From Eubacterium sp. AF36-5BH (GTDB taxonomy: Bacteria > Bacillota > Clostridia > Lachnospirales > Lachnospiraceae): DNA of 64,000 bases. A program made the translations under genes and the position numbers. The stretch covers positions 1 through 64,000 of the forward strand of contig NZ_QTVG01000004.1 of assembly GCF_003460505.1 (NCBI RefSeq), read 5' to 3'. Shown in pieces: positions 1-8,151 of the stretch; the first letter of the stretch is position 1; each line of letters starts with the position of its first letter. The notes under the pieces were generated by a model. It had not been told where the DNA came from. It saw only the letters and a program-made list of their open reading frames with translations, and made no database searches.

Positions 1-10
1 TTGTTATGTG

Positions 11-52
11 AAACTGTAGATGTTACCCGGTAATGTCTACAGTTTTTTCTTT
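11..52 (+). terminator. Rho-independent terminator of an upstream gene
   Basis: A 13-bp stem (arms about 13-25 and 31-43, two G-U pairs) with a 5-nt loop is followed by a run of T. It would end a transcript entering from the left of the window. The upstream gene is not visible. Confidence 0.8.
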
Positions 53-163
53 TATCATTTTTATTGTTTTAGAAATGTTTAGAAAAATTAGTTTATATGT
101 TTTGGGGATGTTGTTAATGTATTTTTTGCATATTTTACTTTGCTAGTTACTTATTAGCATTTA

Positions 164-172
164 TGTTATAAT
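164..172 (+). promoter_or_regulatory. Extended -10 promoter of the decarboxylase gene
   Basis: A perfect extended -10 (TGTTATAAT) lies at 164-172. A weak -35-like TTGCTA at 140-145 is too far upstream for normal spacing, so the TG extension probably does the work. Transcription would start about 7 nt downstream, which is at or next to the ATG at 180. Confidence 0.6.
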
Positions 173-179
173 CAAAGTT

Positions 180-1949
180 ATGAGTAAAGAGAGTTTATAT
201 AGTAAATTAATTGAATATAGCAAAAATGGAAGATATCCATTGCATATGCCAGGACACAAGCGACAGAGAAAATTATTTGATTTTAATAAAGCGTTTGTCG
301 GTGATGAAGATTCTTTTAATAAGTTAGTTAATAAGCCATTTGATAACTCGGTTAACGAGTTAAATGAAGATAAAGAAATAAGTGTATATGTTAATAACCA
401 ATATGATCCCTTTGATATAGACATAACAGAAATAAATGGTTTTGATGATTTGCATCATCCTGAGGGAATAATAAAAGCTGCTATGGAAAATGCTTCAGAT
501 TTTTTTGGAACAAGGGCTACATTTTTTCTTGTTAATGGAAGTTCATGTGGAATTTTATCTGCAATTACCGCGGTTACAAATATAGGCGATACTATTATTT
601 TAGGGAGAAACTGTCACAAATCAGCTTATAATGCTGTTCAGCTAAGAAATTTGAATGTTGAATATGTGTATCCTGAAATAGTTGAAGGGTTTAATATAAG
701 TGGTGGTTATAAACCGGAAGAAATTGAACAAAAATTTGTCGAAGCAGAAAAGAAAAATATAAAAGTTAAAGCTGTTGTAATAACAAGTCCAACTTATGAG
801 GGTATAGTTTCTGATATTAAAAAAATTGCAGAAATTGTTCACGGACACAATAGCATTCTTATTGTTGATGAAGCACATGGTGCTCATATGATTTTAAGTG
901 ATGAGTTTCCTACTTCGGCTTATAAATTAGGGGCTGATATTGTTATAGAAAGTGCACACAAAACGCTTCCTGCAATGACACAGACAGCCTTTTTACATGT
1001 GCAGGGGGACAAAGTTTCAGTAAAAGATGTTCAGAGGATGTTATCGGTTTATCAGTCAAGTAGTCCATCTTATGTACTTATGTCCAGCCTTGACAAATGT
1101 ATAAGAGAGTTATCAACAAAAGGGCAAAAAGATGCTAACGAAATGTTAATAACTCTAAAGAAATTCCATAATAGAGTTAAAAATTTTAAAGTATTAAAAG
1201 TGTTAGATCGTAGTATTATAGGAAAAAACAGTGTGTATGATTTTGATATTTCTAAAATTGTTATTTTTCTTAATATGAAGTTGAGGAGTATAGAAAAAGA
1301 TAATGTAGAATTAAATATTACAAAACTAAATAATACCGTATCAAGCAATACCGTATTAAGTGATACTGTATTAAACAATACCGTATTAAGTGATACAGTA
1401 TCAGATAAAGCAGAAATAAATAATGCTAAATTAGATAATGCCAAAACAAACAATACTGAATTAAGTACCGATAAAATAAATGAAACTTATGATGGAAAAT
1501 ATCTTGAGAGCATTTTAAGAGAAAAATATAATTTCGAAATAGAAATGTGTTCCAAAGATTATGTAATCGGTATGACTTCTATATGTGATAATATGGATGA
1601 GATATTAAGACTAGCTGATAATTTAGTGGAAATAGATAATTATATAGCTGATAAAATTAAAGATAAAAGTTTGTTAGAGCAAACAAATACTGAAATTTTA
1701 TTAGAAAAAACGGAGCAGGTAATGACAATATATGAGGCATTATTATGCAAAAAAGAAAAAATAGATGTTTGTAATGCTGTAGGTCGGGTAAGTGCAGGAT
1801 ATGTGTATGTTTATCCGCCTGAGATACCAATTATTGTACCAGGGGATTTAATTACAAATCAAATGTTGAAAAAAATAATGGAATATAAAATGTCTAATTT
1901 AAATATAAAGGGAATTGATAATGAAAAAATTATTGTTATCAAAAGATAA
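180..1949 (+). CDS. Orn/Lys/Arg decarboxylase family PLP enzyme with repeat insertion
   Basis: A 589-aa fold-type I PLP enzyme of the small Firmicute Orn/Lys/Arg decarboxylase family (SpeA/YaaO-like). The N-terminus has the family motif PLHMPGHKR, and SAHKTLPAMTQTAFLH carries the Schiff-base lysine. IVDEAHGAH supplies the cofactor-binding Asp and His. The C-terminal decarboxylase domain ends near VYPPEIPIIVPGD. Relatives are usually near 480 aa. The excess is a 5-residue repeat tract (residues about 385-434) between the catalytic and C-terminal domains. An in-frame stop lies upstream at 144 with no other start codon between, so ATG 180 is the first possible start. It matches the family N-terminus but has no Shine-Dalgarno, consistent with a leaderless mRNA. 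Which amino acid is decarboxylated cannot be told from sequence. Confidence 0.85.
   Translation: MSKESLYSKLIEYSKNGRYPLHMPGHKRQRKLFDFNKAFVGDEDSFNKLVNKPFDNSVNELNEDKEISVYVNNQYDPFDIDITEINGFDDLHHPEGIIKAAMENASDFFGTRATFFLVNGSSCGILSAITAVTNIGDTIILGRNCHKSAYNAVQLRNLNVEYVYPEIVEGFNISGGYKPEEIEQKFVEAEKKNIKVKAVVITSPTYEGIVSDIKKIAEIVHGHNSILIVDEAHGAHMILSDEFPTSAYKLGADIVIESAHKTLPAMTQTAFLHVQGDKVSVKDVQRMLSVYQSSSPSYVLMSSLDKCIRELSTKGQKDANEMLITLKKFHNRVKNFKVLKVLDRSIIGKNSVYDFDISKIVIFLNMKLRSIEKDNVELNITKLNNTVSSNTVLSDTVLNNTVLSDTVSDKAEINNAKLDNAKTNNTELSTDKINETYDGKYLESILREKYNFEIEMCSKDYVIGMTSICDNMDEILRLADNLVEIDNYIADKIKDKSLLEQTNTEILLEKTEQVMTIYEALLCKKEKIDVCNAVGRVSAGYVYVYPPEIPIIVPGDLITNQMLKKIMEYKMSNLNIKGIDNEKIIVIKR
1332..1481 (+). 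repeat. 15-bp in-frame tandem repeat (10 degenerate units)
   Basis: Ten 15-nt units encode pentapeptides of the form (N/D)(T/A)(V/K/E)(L/S/I)(S/N/D). The first five (NTVSS, NTVLS, DTVLN, NTVLS, DTVSD) are the most alike and the later ones have drifted. The repeat keeps the reading frame of the decarboxylase gene. Confidence 0.85.
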
Positions 1950-1978
1950 ATTTTTTATATTTACATTAATTATTAATT

Positions 1979-2071
1979 TATGTAAATATTTGATTATCTA
2001 TTATAAATATTTAATTAATCATTATGAATAATTGATTAGTTACTGTAAATGATTAATTACTTATTATGAAC
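1979..2071. repeat. 21-bp AT-rich tandem repeat upstream of the Gmk-like gene
   Basis: Four degenerate 21-bp units begin at 1979, 2000, 2021 and 2042, with a partial fifth at 2063. The consensus is close to ATTATGAATAATTGATTAATT. The rest of the 1950-2173 gap is plain AT-rich sequence ending in a strong GGAGG at 2165-2169. Confidence 0.65.
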
Positions 2072-2173
2072 ATATAGTAGATATTAAAGGTTAGATAATG
2101 AATGTCAAAAATTCTATTATTATAATTATTAGGAATGGTATGGATTATAGTATGCCTGTAAGTTGGAGGAGAT

Positions 2174-2758
2174 ATGTCAAAAATATTTTTTGTATTGGGA
2201 AAAAGTTGTAGTGGAAAAGATACAATTTTTAGATATTTGAAAAATAATAAGGAATTAAATTTAAAAACAATTGTTGGTTACACAACAAGACCAATGAGAG
2301 AAGGGGAACAGGAGGGTGTGGAATATCATTTTGTTAGTAGGGAAAAACTTGCTGAATATAGAAAACAGGGAAAAATTATTGAGTGCAGAGATTATGATAC
2401 TGTGTACGGAGTGTGGAGTTATTTCACATTAGATGACGGTCAAATTAATTTGGGTGCAGATAATTACATTTATATAGGAACTTTGGAGTCTTACAATGCC
2501 ATGGTTAAGTATTATGGAAAAGATGTGGTGGTACCTATATATGTAGAAGTAGAAAATGGTGAAAGGTTAGAGCGTGCCATAAAAAGAGAGCGCTTGGAGA
2601 AAGAGCCAAAATACGCTGAACTTTGTAGAAGATTTCTTGCAGATGAGGAAGATTTTAAGGAAGAAAACATCAAAAATGCCGGTATTGAAAGAAGATACAT
2701 GAATGATGATTTAGACAGATGTATTGCCGAGATTGTGGAAACAATTAATAAATTATGA
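2174..2758 (+). CDS. Guanylate kinase-like P-loop kinase
   Basis: A 194-aa member of the guanylate kinase family. It would transfer phosphate from ATP to a nucleoside monophosphate, GMP by homology. The P-loop is GKSCSGKD at residues 9-16. The GMP-binding region follows as YTTRPMREGEQEGVEYHFV, a close match to the canonical TTRxPRxGExxGxxYxF signature. The start is fixed by GGAGG 5 nt upstream of ATG 2174. The sequence is divergent in its middle, and the locus (decarboxylase, this gene, holB) is a recurrent Clostridia arrangement separate from the usual gmk-rpoZ locus. It may therefore be a paralogue, not the essential Gmk. Tandem repeats flank the gene on both sides. Confidence 0.8.
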   Translation: MSKIFFVLGKSCSGKDTIFRYLKNNKELNLKTIVGYTTRPMREGEQEGVEYHFVSREKLAEYRKQGKIIECRDYDTVYGVWSYFTLDDGQINLGADNYIYIGTLESYNAMVKYYGKDVVVPIYVEVENGERLERAIKRERLEKEPKYAELCRRFLADEEDFKEENIKNAGIERRYMNDDLDRCIAEIVETINKL

Positions 2759-2788
2759 TATGATAAAAGTTAGGTTTGTGAATAATAA

Positions 2789-3012
2789 AGTCTTTGTTTG
2801 TAAGTTAAAGATTTTAGAGTTTATGTGAAAGAAAGACCGTAATCTGTAAGTTAAAGAATTTTAAAGTTTACGGAAAAAAAGACCGTAATCTGTAAGTTAA
2901 AGAATTTTAAAGTTTACGGAAAAAAAGACCGTAATCTGTAAGTTAAAGGATTTTAGAGTTTACAGGAAAAAAAGACTGTAATTTGCAGGTTAAAAGATTA
3001 GTAGTTTATAAA
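2789..3012. repeat. 46-bp tandem repeat (about 5 units)
   Basis: Units begin near 2789, 2835, 2881, 2927 and 2974. The 2835 and 2881 units are identical over all 46 bp and the outer ones have diverged. Each core unit holds the inverted pair CCGTAA and TTACGG, so each transcribed copy could form a hairpin. A poly-A run follows each arm. No reading frame spans the block. Confidence 0.9.
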
Positions 3013-3043
3013 TTATTAAATTTTGTTGGATATAAAGGATAGT

Positions 3044-4054
3044 ATGGAGTCAGGAAGAATTTTAGGACAAAACCATATAGTAAAACACTTCGAAAATGCC
3101 ATAAAGATAGGAAAGATTTCTCATGCTTACATTATTAATGGGGAAAAAGGCACAGGTAAGATGCAGCTTGCAGTGGATTTTGCAAAAGCATTGCAATGTG
3201 AGGAGTTTAATGGCAAAGCATGTGGGCATTGTAAGTCGTGTAAGCAGACAGATTCCAAGAATCAGCCGGACATAAAGTATGTTACTTATGAGAAATCCGG
3301 AATTGGTGTTGACGAAATAAGAGAACAAATTAATGATGATATAGATATTAAGCCATATAGTAGCAGGTACAAAATATATATTGTTGATGAAAGTGAAAAA
3401 ATGACTGTGCAGGCACAGAATGCATTGCTTAAAACAATAGAGGAGCCGCCGGAATATGCAATAATAATTTTGTTGACTACAAATGCAGACACATTTTTGC
3501 CAACAATTTTGTCAAGATGTGTAGTTCTGAATATTAGACCGGTGAAAGAGGAATTAATTAAAAACAAGTTAATGTCGGAATATGGCATTGGTGCTTATGA
3601 GGCATCGATGGCAGCAGTTTTTAGTGGAGGTAACCCTGGAAAGGCAGTTGAACTGGCAACATCAGAAGATTTTAAGGATTTGAAAAATCATGTTGTTGGG
3701 GCATTGTTGTCGCTGGAAAAAGGTGGCATGGATATAATATCAAATAATGTAAAGGAAGCAGCATCTTTTAAGAAGCAGATTGATGAATATTTCAGTCTAA
3801 TTAGAATATGGTTCAGAGATGTTTTATTATATAAGGCTTCAAAAAGTGATGATAAACTGGTATTTCAGGATGACTATAAGTTAATAGAAGAAATGTCAGA
3901 AAAAATAGATTATTATGGTATAAATATTATTTTACAACAGTTAGATAAGGCTCAGAGTAGAATAAAATCAAATGTTAATTTTGATGTAACAATGGAAGTC
4001 TTATTTTTAGCAATAAAAGAAAGGATGAATGATGGTAAAGGTAATAGGAGTTAG
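3044..4054 (+). CDS. holB: DNA polymerase III subunit delta' (HolB)
   Basis: A clamp-loader subunit of about 336 aa that helps load the beta clamp at primed DNA. The AAA+ domain has a Walker A region GEKGTGKM, a zinc cluster built from C-x(n)-CGHCKSC, and the SRC motif in ILSRCVVLNI. The last 100 residues form the helical collar domain. The frame opens at TTG 3023, but AAAGGA at 3034-3039 fits ATG 3044, and the protein then begins with the family-like MESGRILGQNHIVKHF. It overlaps the downstream PSP1 gene by about 25 bp, so the two are translationally coupled. Confidence 0.92.
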   Translation: MESGRILGQNHIVKHFENAIKIGKISHAYIINGEKGTGKMQLAVDFAKALQCEEFNGKACGHCKSCKQTDSKNQPDIKYVTYEKSGIGVDEIREQINDDIDIKPYSSRYKIYIVDESEKMTVQAQNALLKTIEEPPEYAIIILLTTNADTFLPTILSRCVVLNIRPVKEELIKNKLMSEYGIGAYEASMAAVFSGGNPGKAVELATSEDFKDLKNHVVGALLSLEKGGMDIISNNVKEAASFKKQIDEYFSLIRIWFRDVLLYKASKSDDKLVFQDDYKLIEEMSEKIDYYGINIILQQLDKAQSRIKSNVNFDVTMEVLFLAIKERMNDGKGNRS

Positions 4055-4925
4055 ATTTAGACAGGCGGGAAAAATTTATAATTTTGATCCGCTGGATTTT
4101 AAAATAGAAGTTGGCAATCATGTAATTGTTGAGACAGCAAGAGGTATTGAATACGGAAAAGTTGTACAGAGTGTGCAGGAAAAAAACGAAGAAGACGTTA
4201 TTATGCCTCTTAAACCTGTCATAAGAGTGGCAACTGAGGAAGATGACAAGATTGCCAAGCAAAATAAAGATAAGGAAAAGAAGGCCTTCTTTATTTGTAA
4301 AGAGAAGATTAAAAAACATGGTCTTGAAATGAAATTAATAGATACAGAATATACTTTTGATAATAATAAAGTATTGTTTTATTTTACTGCTGATGGACGA
4401 ATTGACTTTAGAGAATTGGTTAAGGATTTAGCATCAGTGTTCAAAACAAGAATTGAACTTAGACAGGTTGGTGTAAGAGATGAGACAAAAATGCTTGGTG
4501 GTATTGGAATTTGTGGAAGACCACTTTGCTGTAGCACATATTTGTCAGAATTTATTCCGGTGTCAATAAAAATGGCGAAGGAACAGAATTTATCTCTTAA
4601 TCCTACCAAAATATCAGGAATATGTGGAAGACTGATGTGTTGCCTAAAAAATGAGCAGGAAGCATACGAGTATTTGAATTCTAACTTACCAAATGTAGGT
4701 GAAACAGTTAAAACTTTTGATGGTTTAAAAGGAGAAGTTAAGAGTGTTAATGTTTTACGTCAGAAAGTTAAAATTGTTATTGAGCAAAATGACGAAAGAG
4801 AAGAACGTGAATATTCTGTTAATGAATTGAAATTTAAGCCAAAGAAAAAGAAATTTGAGTTAGCTTCTGATGAGTTAAAAGAATTAAAAGGTTTAGAAGA
4901 TATGGAAGCTTCAAAGTTAGATTAG
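4029..4925 (+). CDS. ricT: PSP1 domain protein, RicT/YaaT family
   Basis: A 298-aa PSP1-domain protein orthologous in position and sequence to Bacillus YaaT (RicT). In Bacillus this is a subunit of the RicA-RicF-RicT complex that carries Fe-S clusters and directs RNase Y processing. The N-terminus VIGVRFRQAGKIYNFDP is diagnostic. Conserved cysteines sit in GICGRPLCCSTYL and GICGRLMCCLKNE and match the proposed cluster ligands. The C-terminus is Lys/Glu rich. Two adjacent ATGs are possible (4029 and 4032). AAGG at 4021-4024 is better spaced for 4032. The order holB-ricT-trmN6-rsmI is conserved in Firmicutes. Confidence 0.9.
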   Translation: MMVKVIGVRFRQAGKIYNFDPLDFKIEVGNHVIVETARGIEYGKVVQSVQEKNEEDVIMPLKPVIRVATEEDDKIAKQNKDKEKKAFFICKEKIKKHGLEMKLIDTEYTFDNNKVLFYFTADGRIDFRELVKDLASVFKTRIELRQVGVRDETKMLGGIGICGRPLCCSTYLSEFIPVSIKMAKEQNLSLNPTKISGICGRLMCCLKNEQEAYEYLNSNLPNVGETVKTFDGLKGEVKSVNVLRQKVKIVIEQNDEREEREYSVNELKFKPKKKKFELASDELKELKGLEDMEASKLD

Positions 4926-4944
4926 AAAAATCAAAAGGATAATT

Positions 4945-5703
4945 ATGAATTTAGAAAAAGAAAATAATCTGTTTTTAAAAGAAGGGGAAAGGATAGATGA
5001 CCTGGAGAGAAACGGATATAAAATAATTCAGGACAGAAAGCGCTTTTGTTTTGGCATGGATGCAGTTCTTTTGTCAGGCTTTGCCCAGGTTAAAGAAAAC
5101 GAAAAAGTTTTGGATATGGGAACAGGCACAGGAATTATCCCAATATTGCTTGAGGCAAAAACTGTGGGTGAAGATTTTTATGCTTTGGAAATCCAGCAGG
5201 ACAGTGCTGATATGGCAAAGAGAAGTGTAATTCTTAATCATTTAGAAGAAAAAGTACACATTGTTCAGGGTGACATAAAAGAGGCGTCGGTTATATTTAA
5301 GCCGGCTTCTTTTGATGTAGTAACATGCAATCCGCCTTATATGACAGAAAATCATGGGATTGAGAATTTTGAAGAGCCTAAGGCAATTGCAAGACATGAA
5401 ATTAAATGTACTCTTGATGATGTTATAAGAGAGGCTGCCAAGGTTTTAAAACCCGGTGGAAGATTTTATATGGTTCACAGACCAAGACGTTTGGTAGAAA
5501 TTATGAATCTTATGAGTGTGTACAAAATCGAACCTAAACGACTTAGAATGGTACATCCTTTTAAGGATAAAGACGCAAACATGCTTTTAATTGAAGGACA
5601 TAGAGGACGCAAGTCCATGATGAAAGTGGAAGCACCACTAATTGTCTACAAAGAACAGGGTGTGTATACAGACGAAATTTTAGAAATATATGGAAAAAGG
5701 TAA
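4945..5703 (+). CDS. tRNA1(Val) adenine-37 N6-methyltransferase family (TrmN6/YabB)
   Basis: A 252-aa class I SAM-dependent methyltransferase. The SAM-binding glycine loop is LDMGTGTGIIPIL and the N6-adenine catalytic motif is CNPPYM. KRFCFGMDAVLLSGFA near the N-terminus is typical of the YfiC/TrmN6 group, which methylates A37 of tRNA1(Val). AAAGGAT precedes ATG 4945. The stop lies 3 bp before the rsmI start and its codons supply the rsmI ribosome-binding site, so the two genes are co-translated. Substrate assignment is by family only. Confidence 0.87.
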   Translation: MNLEKENNLFLKEGERIDDLERNGYKIIQDRKRFCFGMDAVLLSGFAQVKENEKVLDMGTGTGIIPILLEAKTVGEDFYALEIQQDSADMAKRSVILNHLEEKVHIVQGDIKEASVIFKPASFDVVTCNPPYMTENHGIENFEEPKAIARHEIKCTLDDVIREAAKVLKPGGRFYMVHRPRRLVEIMNLMSVYKIEPKRLRMVHPFKDKDANMLLIEGHRGRKSMMKVEAPLIVYKEQGVYTDEILEIYGKR

Positions 5704-5706
5704 ATT

Positions 5707-6546
5707 ATGGCAGGAAAGTTATTTTTATGTGCGACACCAATAGGAAATCTGGAAGATATTACTTATAGAGTAGTTAGAACACTAAAAGAGGTTGATTTAA
5801 TTGGTGCAGAGGATACAAGAAACAGTATAAAATTGTTAAATCATTTTGATATAAAAACGCCAATGACAAGTTATCATGAATTTAATAAATATGATAAAGC
5901 AAAGGTGTTGGTTCAGGATATGTTACAGGGAAAAAACATTGCATTAATAACTGATGCAGGAACTCCGGGAATATCTGATCCTGGGGAAGAACTTGTAAGA
6001 CAGTGCTATGAAGCAGGAATAGAAGTAACTTCTCTTCCAGGAGCTGCAGCATGCATAACAGCACTTACCATGTCAGGTCAGAAAACAAGACGTTTTGTTT
6101 TTGAGGCATTTTTGCCAAAGGATAAAAAAGAAAAGCAACAGGTACTTGAAAGTTTAAAAAATGAAGTGCGAACTACTATTATTTACGAAGCACCTCATCG
6201 TTTAGTTAAAACTTTAAAGGAACTGGAAAAAACAATAGGCAACAGACCGCTGACTATTTGTAGAGAGTTGACAAAGAAATACGAGGAAGCTTTTCAGACA
6301 ACTATCAGTGAGGCAATTGAATATTATGACAGCAAGGAGCCAAAAGGAGAGTATGTTTTAGTAATTGCAGGAAAGCCAATGGAAGAAATTCAGGCTGAAA
6401 AAAGAGAACAGTGGGAATTAATGACTATTGAGGAACACGTTCAATTCTATATGAATCAGGATATGGACAAAAAGACTGCAATGAAAATGGTTGCAAAGGA
6501 CAGGGGCGTTTCAAAAAGAGACATTTATAATGAGCTTATTAAATAA
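5707..6546 (+). CDS. rsmI: 16S rRNA (cytidine-1402 2'-O)-methyltransferase RsmI
   Basis: A 279-aa tetrapyrrole-methylase-fold enzyme that methylates the ribose of C1402 in the decoding centre of 16S rRNA. Family signatures are LCATPIGNLEDITYR at the N-terminus, GAEDTRNS, and ALITDAGTPGISDPG. The C-terminal stretch AMKMVAKDRGVSKRDIYNEL is the RsmI helix-turn-helix. The RBS AAAAGG overlaps the end of the upstream methyltransferase gene. It is the last gene of the holB-ricT-trmN6-rsmI run. Confidence 0.95.
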   Translation: MAGKLFLCATPIGNLEDITYRVVRTLKEVDLIGAEDTRNSIKLLNHFDIKTPMTSYHEFNKYDKAKVLVQDMLQGKNIALITDAGTPGISDPGEELVRQCYEAGIEVTSLPGAAACITALTMSGQKTRRFVFEAFLPKDKKEKQQVLESLKNEVRTTIIYEAPHRLVKTLKELEKTIGNRPLTICRELTKKYEEAFQTTISEAIEYYDSKEPKGEYVLVIAGKPMEEIQAEKREQWELMTIEEHVQFYMNQDMDKKTAMKMVAKDRGVSKRDIYNELIK

Positions 6547-6673
6547 TAAAAATTTATTAAGCGACGAAAGTTTGTGGAGAAGATGGATCTGACTGATTTA
6601 TATTCCCATTAAAAAGTGCGTAAATTTTAAACTTTTAAAACAGATTAACAAACCTCTATGGGGGCTTTATTTA

Positions 6674-6714
6674 AGTGCACCTTTTTTCTGAAGACAAAAG
6701 AAAAAAGGCGCACT
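6674..6714. terminator. 16-bp inverted repeat, likely bidirectional terminator
   Basis: Arms 6674-6689 and 6699-6714 pair over 16 bp with a single mismatch around a 9-nt loop. The stem includes six A-T pairs. It lies between convergent rsmI and the HPr-like gene and may terminate in either direction, although neither side has a perfect T tract. Confidence 0.6.
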
Positions 6715-6767
6715 ATTATTTTGGGGAAAACAATAAAATATGGTCAAAAAAGGTACTGTGCCCTAAC

Positions 6768-6829
6768 GATTATAAATGGTTAGAGCGACAGCCCCTTTTT
6801 TTGGGGGGGGTGTGCGACCTGTTGTCGCT
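6768..6829. other. Structured intergenic segment with nested GCGAC hairpins
   Basis: Within the 301-bp gap after rsmI, arms AGCGACA (6784-6790) and TGTCGCT (6823-6829) can pair. Between them, GCGAC (6814-6818) can instead pair with GTCGC (6824-6828), so two folds compete. An enclosed C4-T7-G8 tract forms a third hairpin. A run of eight G is striking in this AT-rich sequence. No open reading frame is present and I do not recognise the element. Confidence 0.4.
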
Positions 6830-6847
6830 ATATGAATTGATTTCTAA

Positions 6848-7078
6848 TTAACAAAGATAATTTTTTAATGATTTTGTGATTTCATCACAATTGTCGTTAG
6901 CATGAATGTTAAGTTGTAAAGGTTTTGACAAATCAAAGGCGAATATCCCCATAATTGATTTTGCATCAACATAATTGCGTCCTGATACCAAGTCAAAATC
7001 ATTTTCATACTTAACAATATCATTAACGAAAGACTTAACTTTCTCGATTGAGTTCAAGTTAACTGTAACTGTTTTCAT
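6848..7078 (-). CDS. HPr-like protein lacking the phosphorylatable histidine
   Basis: A 76-aa protein with the HPr fold signature. Residues 37-44 (VDAKSIMG) match the HPr region around the regulatory Ser46, with Ser41 in the equivalent place, followed by a hydrophobic strand and a C-terminal helix. The N-terminal loop that carries His15 in true HPr (GLHxRP) reads NLNSIEKVKSF, so the PTS phosphorylation site is absent. This is the logic of Bacillus Crh, which keeps Ser46 but lacks His15. The start is supported by AAAGGAGG 5-12 nt upstream on the minus strand. A canonical HPr with His15 and Ser46 is encoded at 27498-27761, so this is a paralogue. A role as a regulatory or structural HPr mimic is inferred. 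Confidence 0.8.
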   Translation of the reverse strand: MKTVTVNLNSIEKVKSFVNDIVKYENDFDLVSGRNYVDAKSIMGIFAFDLSKPLQLNIHANDNCDEITKSLKNYLC

Positions 7079-7419
7079 TGCAAATACCTCCTTTAAAAAC
7101 TGTCACTACTTGAATGGCACAGTTTCATCCCTCATTCGACATACAATACTAATGCCTAAAACAAATTAAGTCAAGAAAAAGAAAAGGGCAAAAATAACCA
7201 AAGTTTATACATTAATATATGAAAAAAATATCGTATTTTTATAGAAAAATCGGAAAGGTTTCCAATAATCTGTAAAAAAATTAGACAAAGTAATTTAATC
7301 GTTTTTATAAAATAGCAAAATGTACTATATTTTAGGCAAAAATCACTGTTGAAAAAAAATTCGTTCATATAAGAACAAAATCCTTAATATTATGTGTAAA
7401 TAGGCAAAAAGAGCGGAAA
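7079..7419. other. Divergent intergenic region between HPr-like gene and spmA
   Basis: This 341-bp AT-rich gap contains the AAAGGAGG of the minus-strand HPr-like gene at its left edge and must carry promoters for both directions. I see no convincing reading frame, hairpin or conserved RNA motif in it. Confidence 0.4.
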
Positions 7420-8022
7420 ATGTTAAATTATATTTGGACTTTTATGATTATAGTTGGTGTGGTTTATGGTGTGATAACAGGTAATATTGATAAGGTTGGC
7501 AACGGAGCAGTAATGTGGGCTGAGGAAGCTGTGAAAATATCAATAACAATGTTGGGGATAATGAGCATGTGGATGGGCTTTATGAATATAGCTGAGAAAT
7601 CAGGCTTAGTCAAAAAATGTGAAAAAGCAATTAATCCACTTATAAATTGGTTGTTTCCCAATTTGCCATGTAACCATAGTGCAAGACCACACATAATTAC
7701 AAATATAATTGCAAATGTTTTAGGTTTGGGCTGGGCGGCAACACCGGCTGGCTTAAAAGCTATGGAAGAATTAGCAAAAAATCCAATACCACAAAAGGGA
7801 AAAATAATAGAAAGTCATATTTCCACCAACGAGATGTGTACATTTTTAGTATTAAATATCTCATCATTACAATTAATTCCTGTTAGTATGATAGCATACA
7901 GAAGCCAGTATAATTCTCACAACCCAGGAGCTATTGTTGCACCAGCAATTATTGCAACCACAATAAGTACCCTGGCAGGAGTGAGTTTTTGCAAAATTAT
8001 GTGCAGGAGAGTAAGAAAATAA
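7420..8022 (+). CDS. spmA: Spore maturation protein A family (nucleoside-recognition domain)
   Basis: A 200-aa integral membrane protein of the SpmA family. It has an N-terminal helix, a nucleoside-recognition (Gate) domain containing WMGFMNIAEKSGLV, and the SpmA-typical GWAATPAGLKAM and STNEMCTFLVLNISSLQLIP motifs. In Bacillus SpmA and SpmB act together in spore core dehydration. In many anaerobes they occur outside sporulation and their transport role is unsettled. Its usual partner spmB is about 10 kb away at 18472. The start is ATG 7420 with only a weak purine-rich ribosome-binding site. Confidence 0.88.
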   Translation: MLNYIWTFMIIVGVVYGVITGNIDKVGNGAVMWAEEAVKISITMLGIMSMWMGFMNIAEKSGLVKKCEKAINPLINWLFPNLPCNHSARPHIITNIIANVLGLGWAATPAGLKAMEELAKNPIPQKGKIIESHISTNEMCTFLVLNISSLQLIPVSMIAYRSQYNSHNPGAIVAPAIIATTISTLAGVSFCKIMCRRVRK

Positions 8023-8151
8023 AATAAATAATATTAGTGTTTGACACTGTAAAGCCATTAGTATAGAATGAGTGTGTCAATAAAATAAAAATAGTTATGG
8101 TCTGGATATATTTTAATTAATTACAATTAAAAAAAATTACATAAATTTAAT

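Noticed and set aside
1070..1453. Antisense 127-codon frame in the decarboxylase
   Set aside because: It arises from the 15-bp repeat tract read backwards. No ribosome-binding site or known homology is apparent.
2789..3012. 46-bp repeats considered as a CRISPR array
   Set aside because: The whole 46-bp unit repeats with no variable spacers, and no cas genes are nearby.
6812..6830. GTGCGAC considered as a group II intron 5' end
   Set aside because: No intron domains, no domain V and no reverse transcriptase follow. The match is too short.
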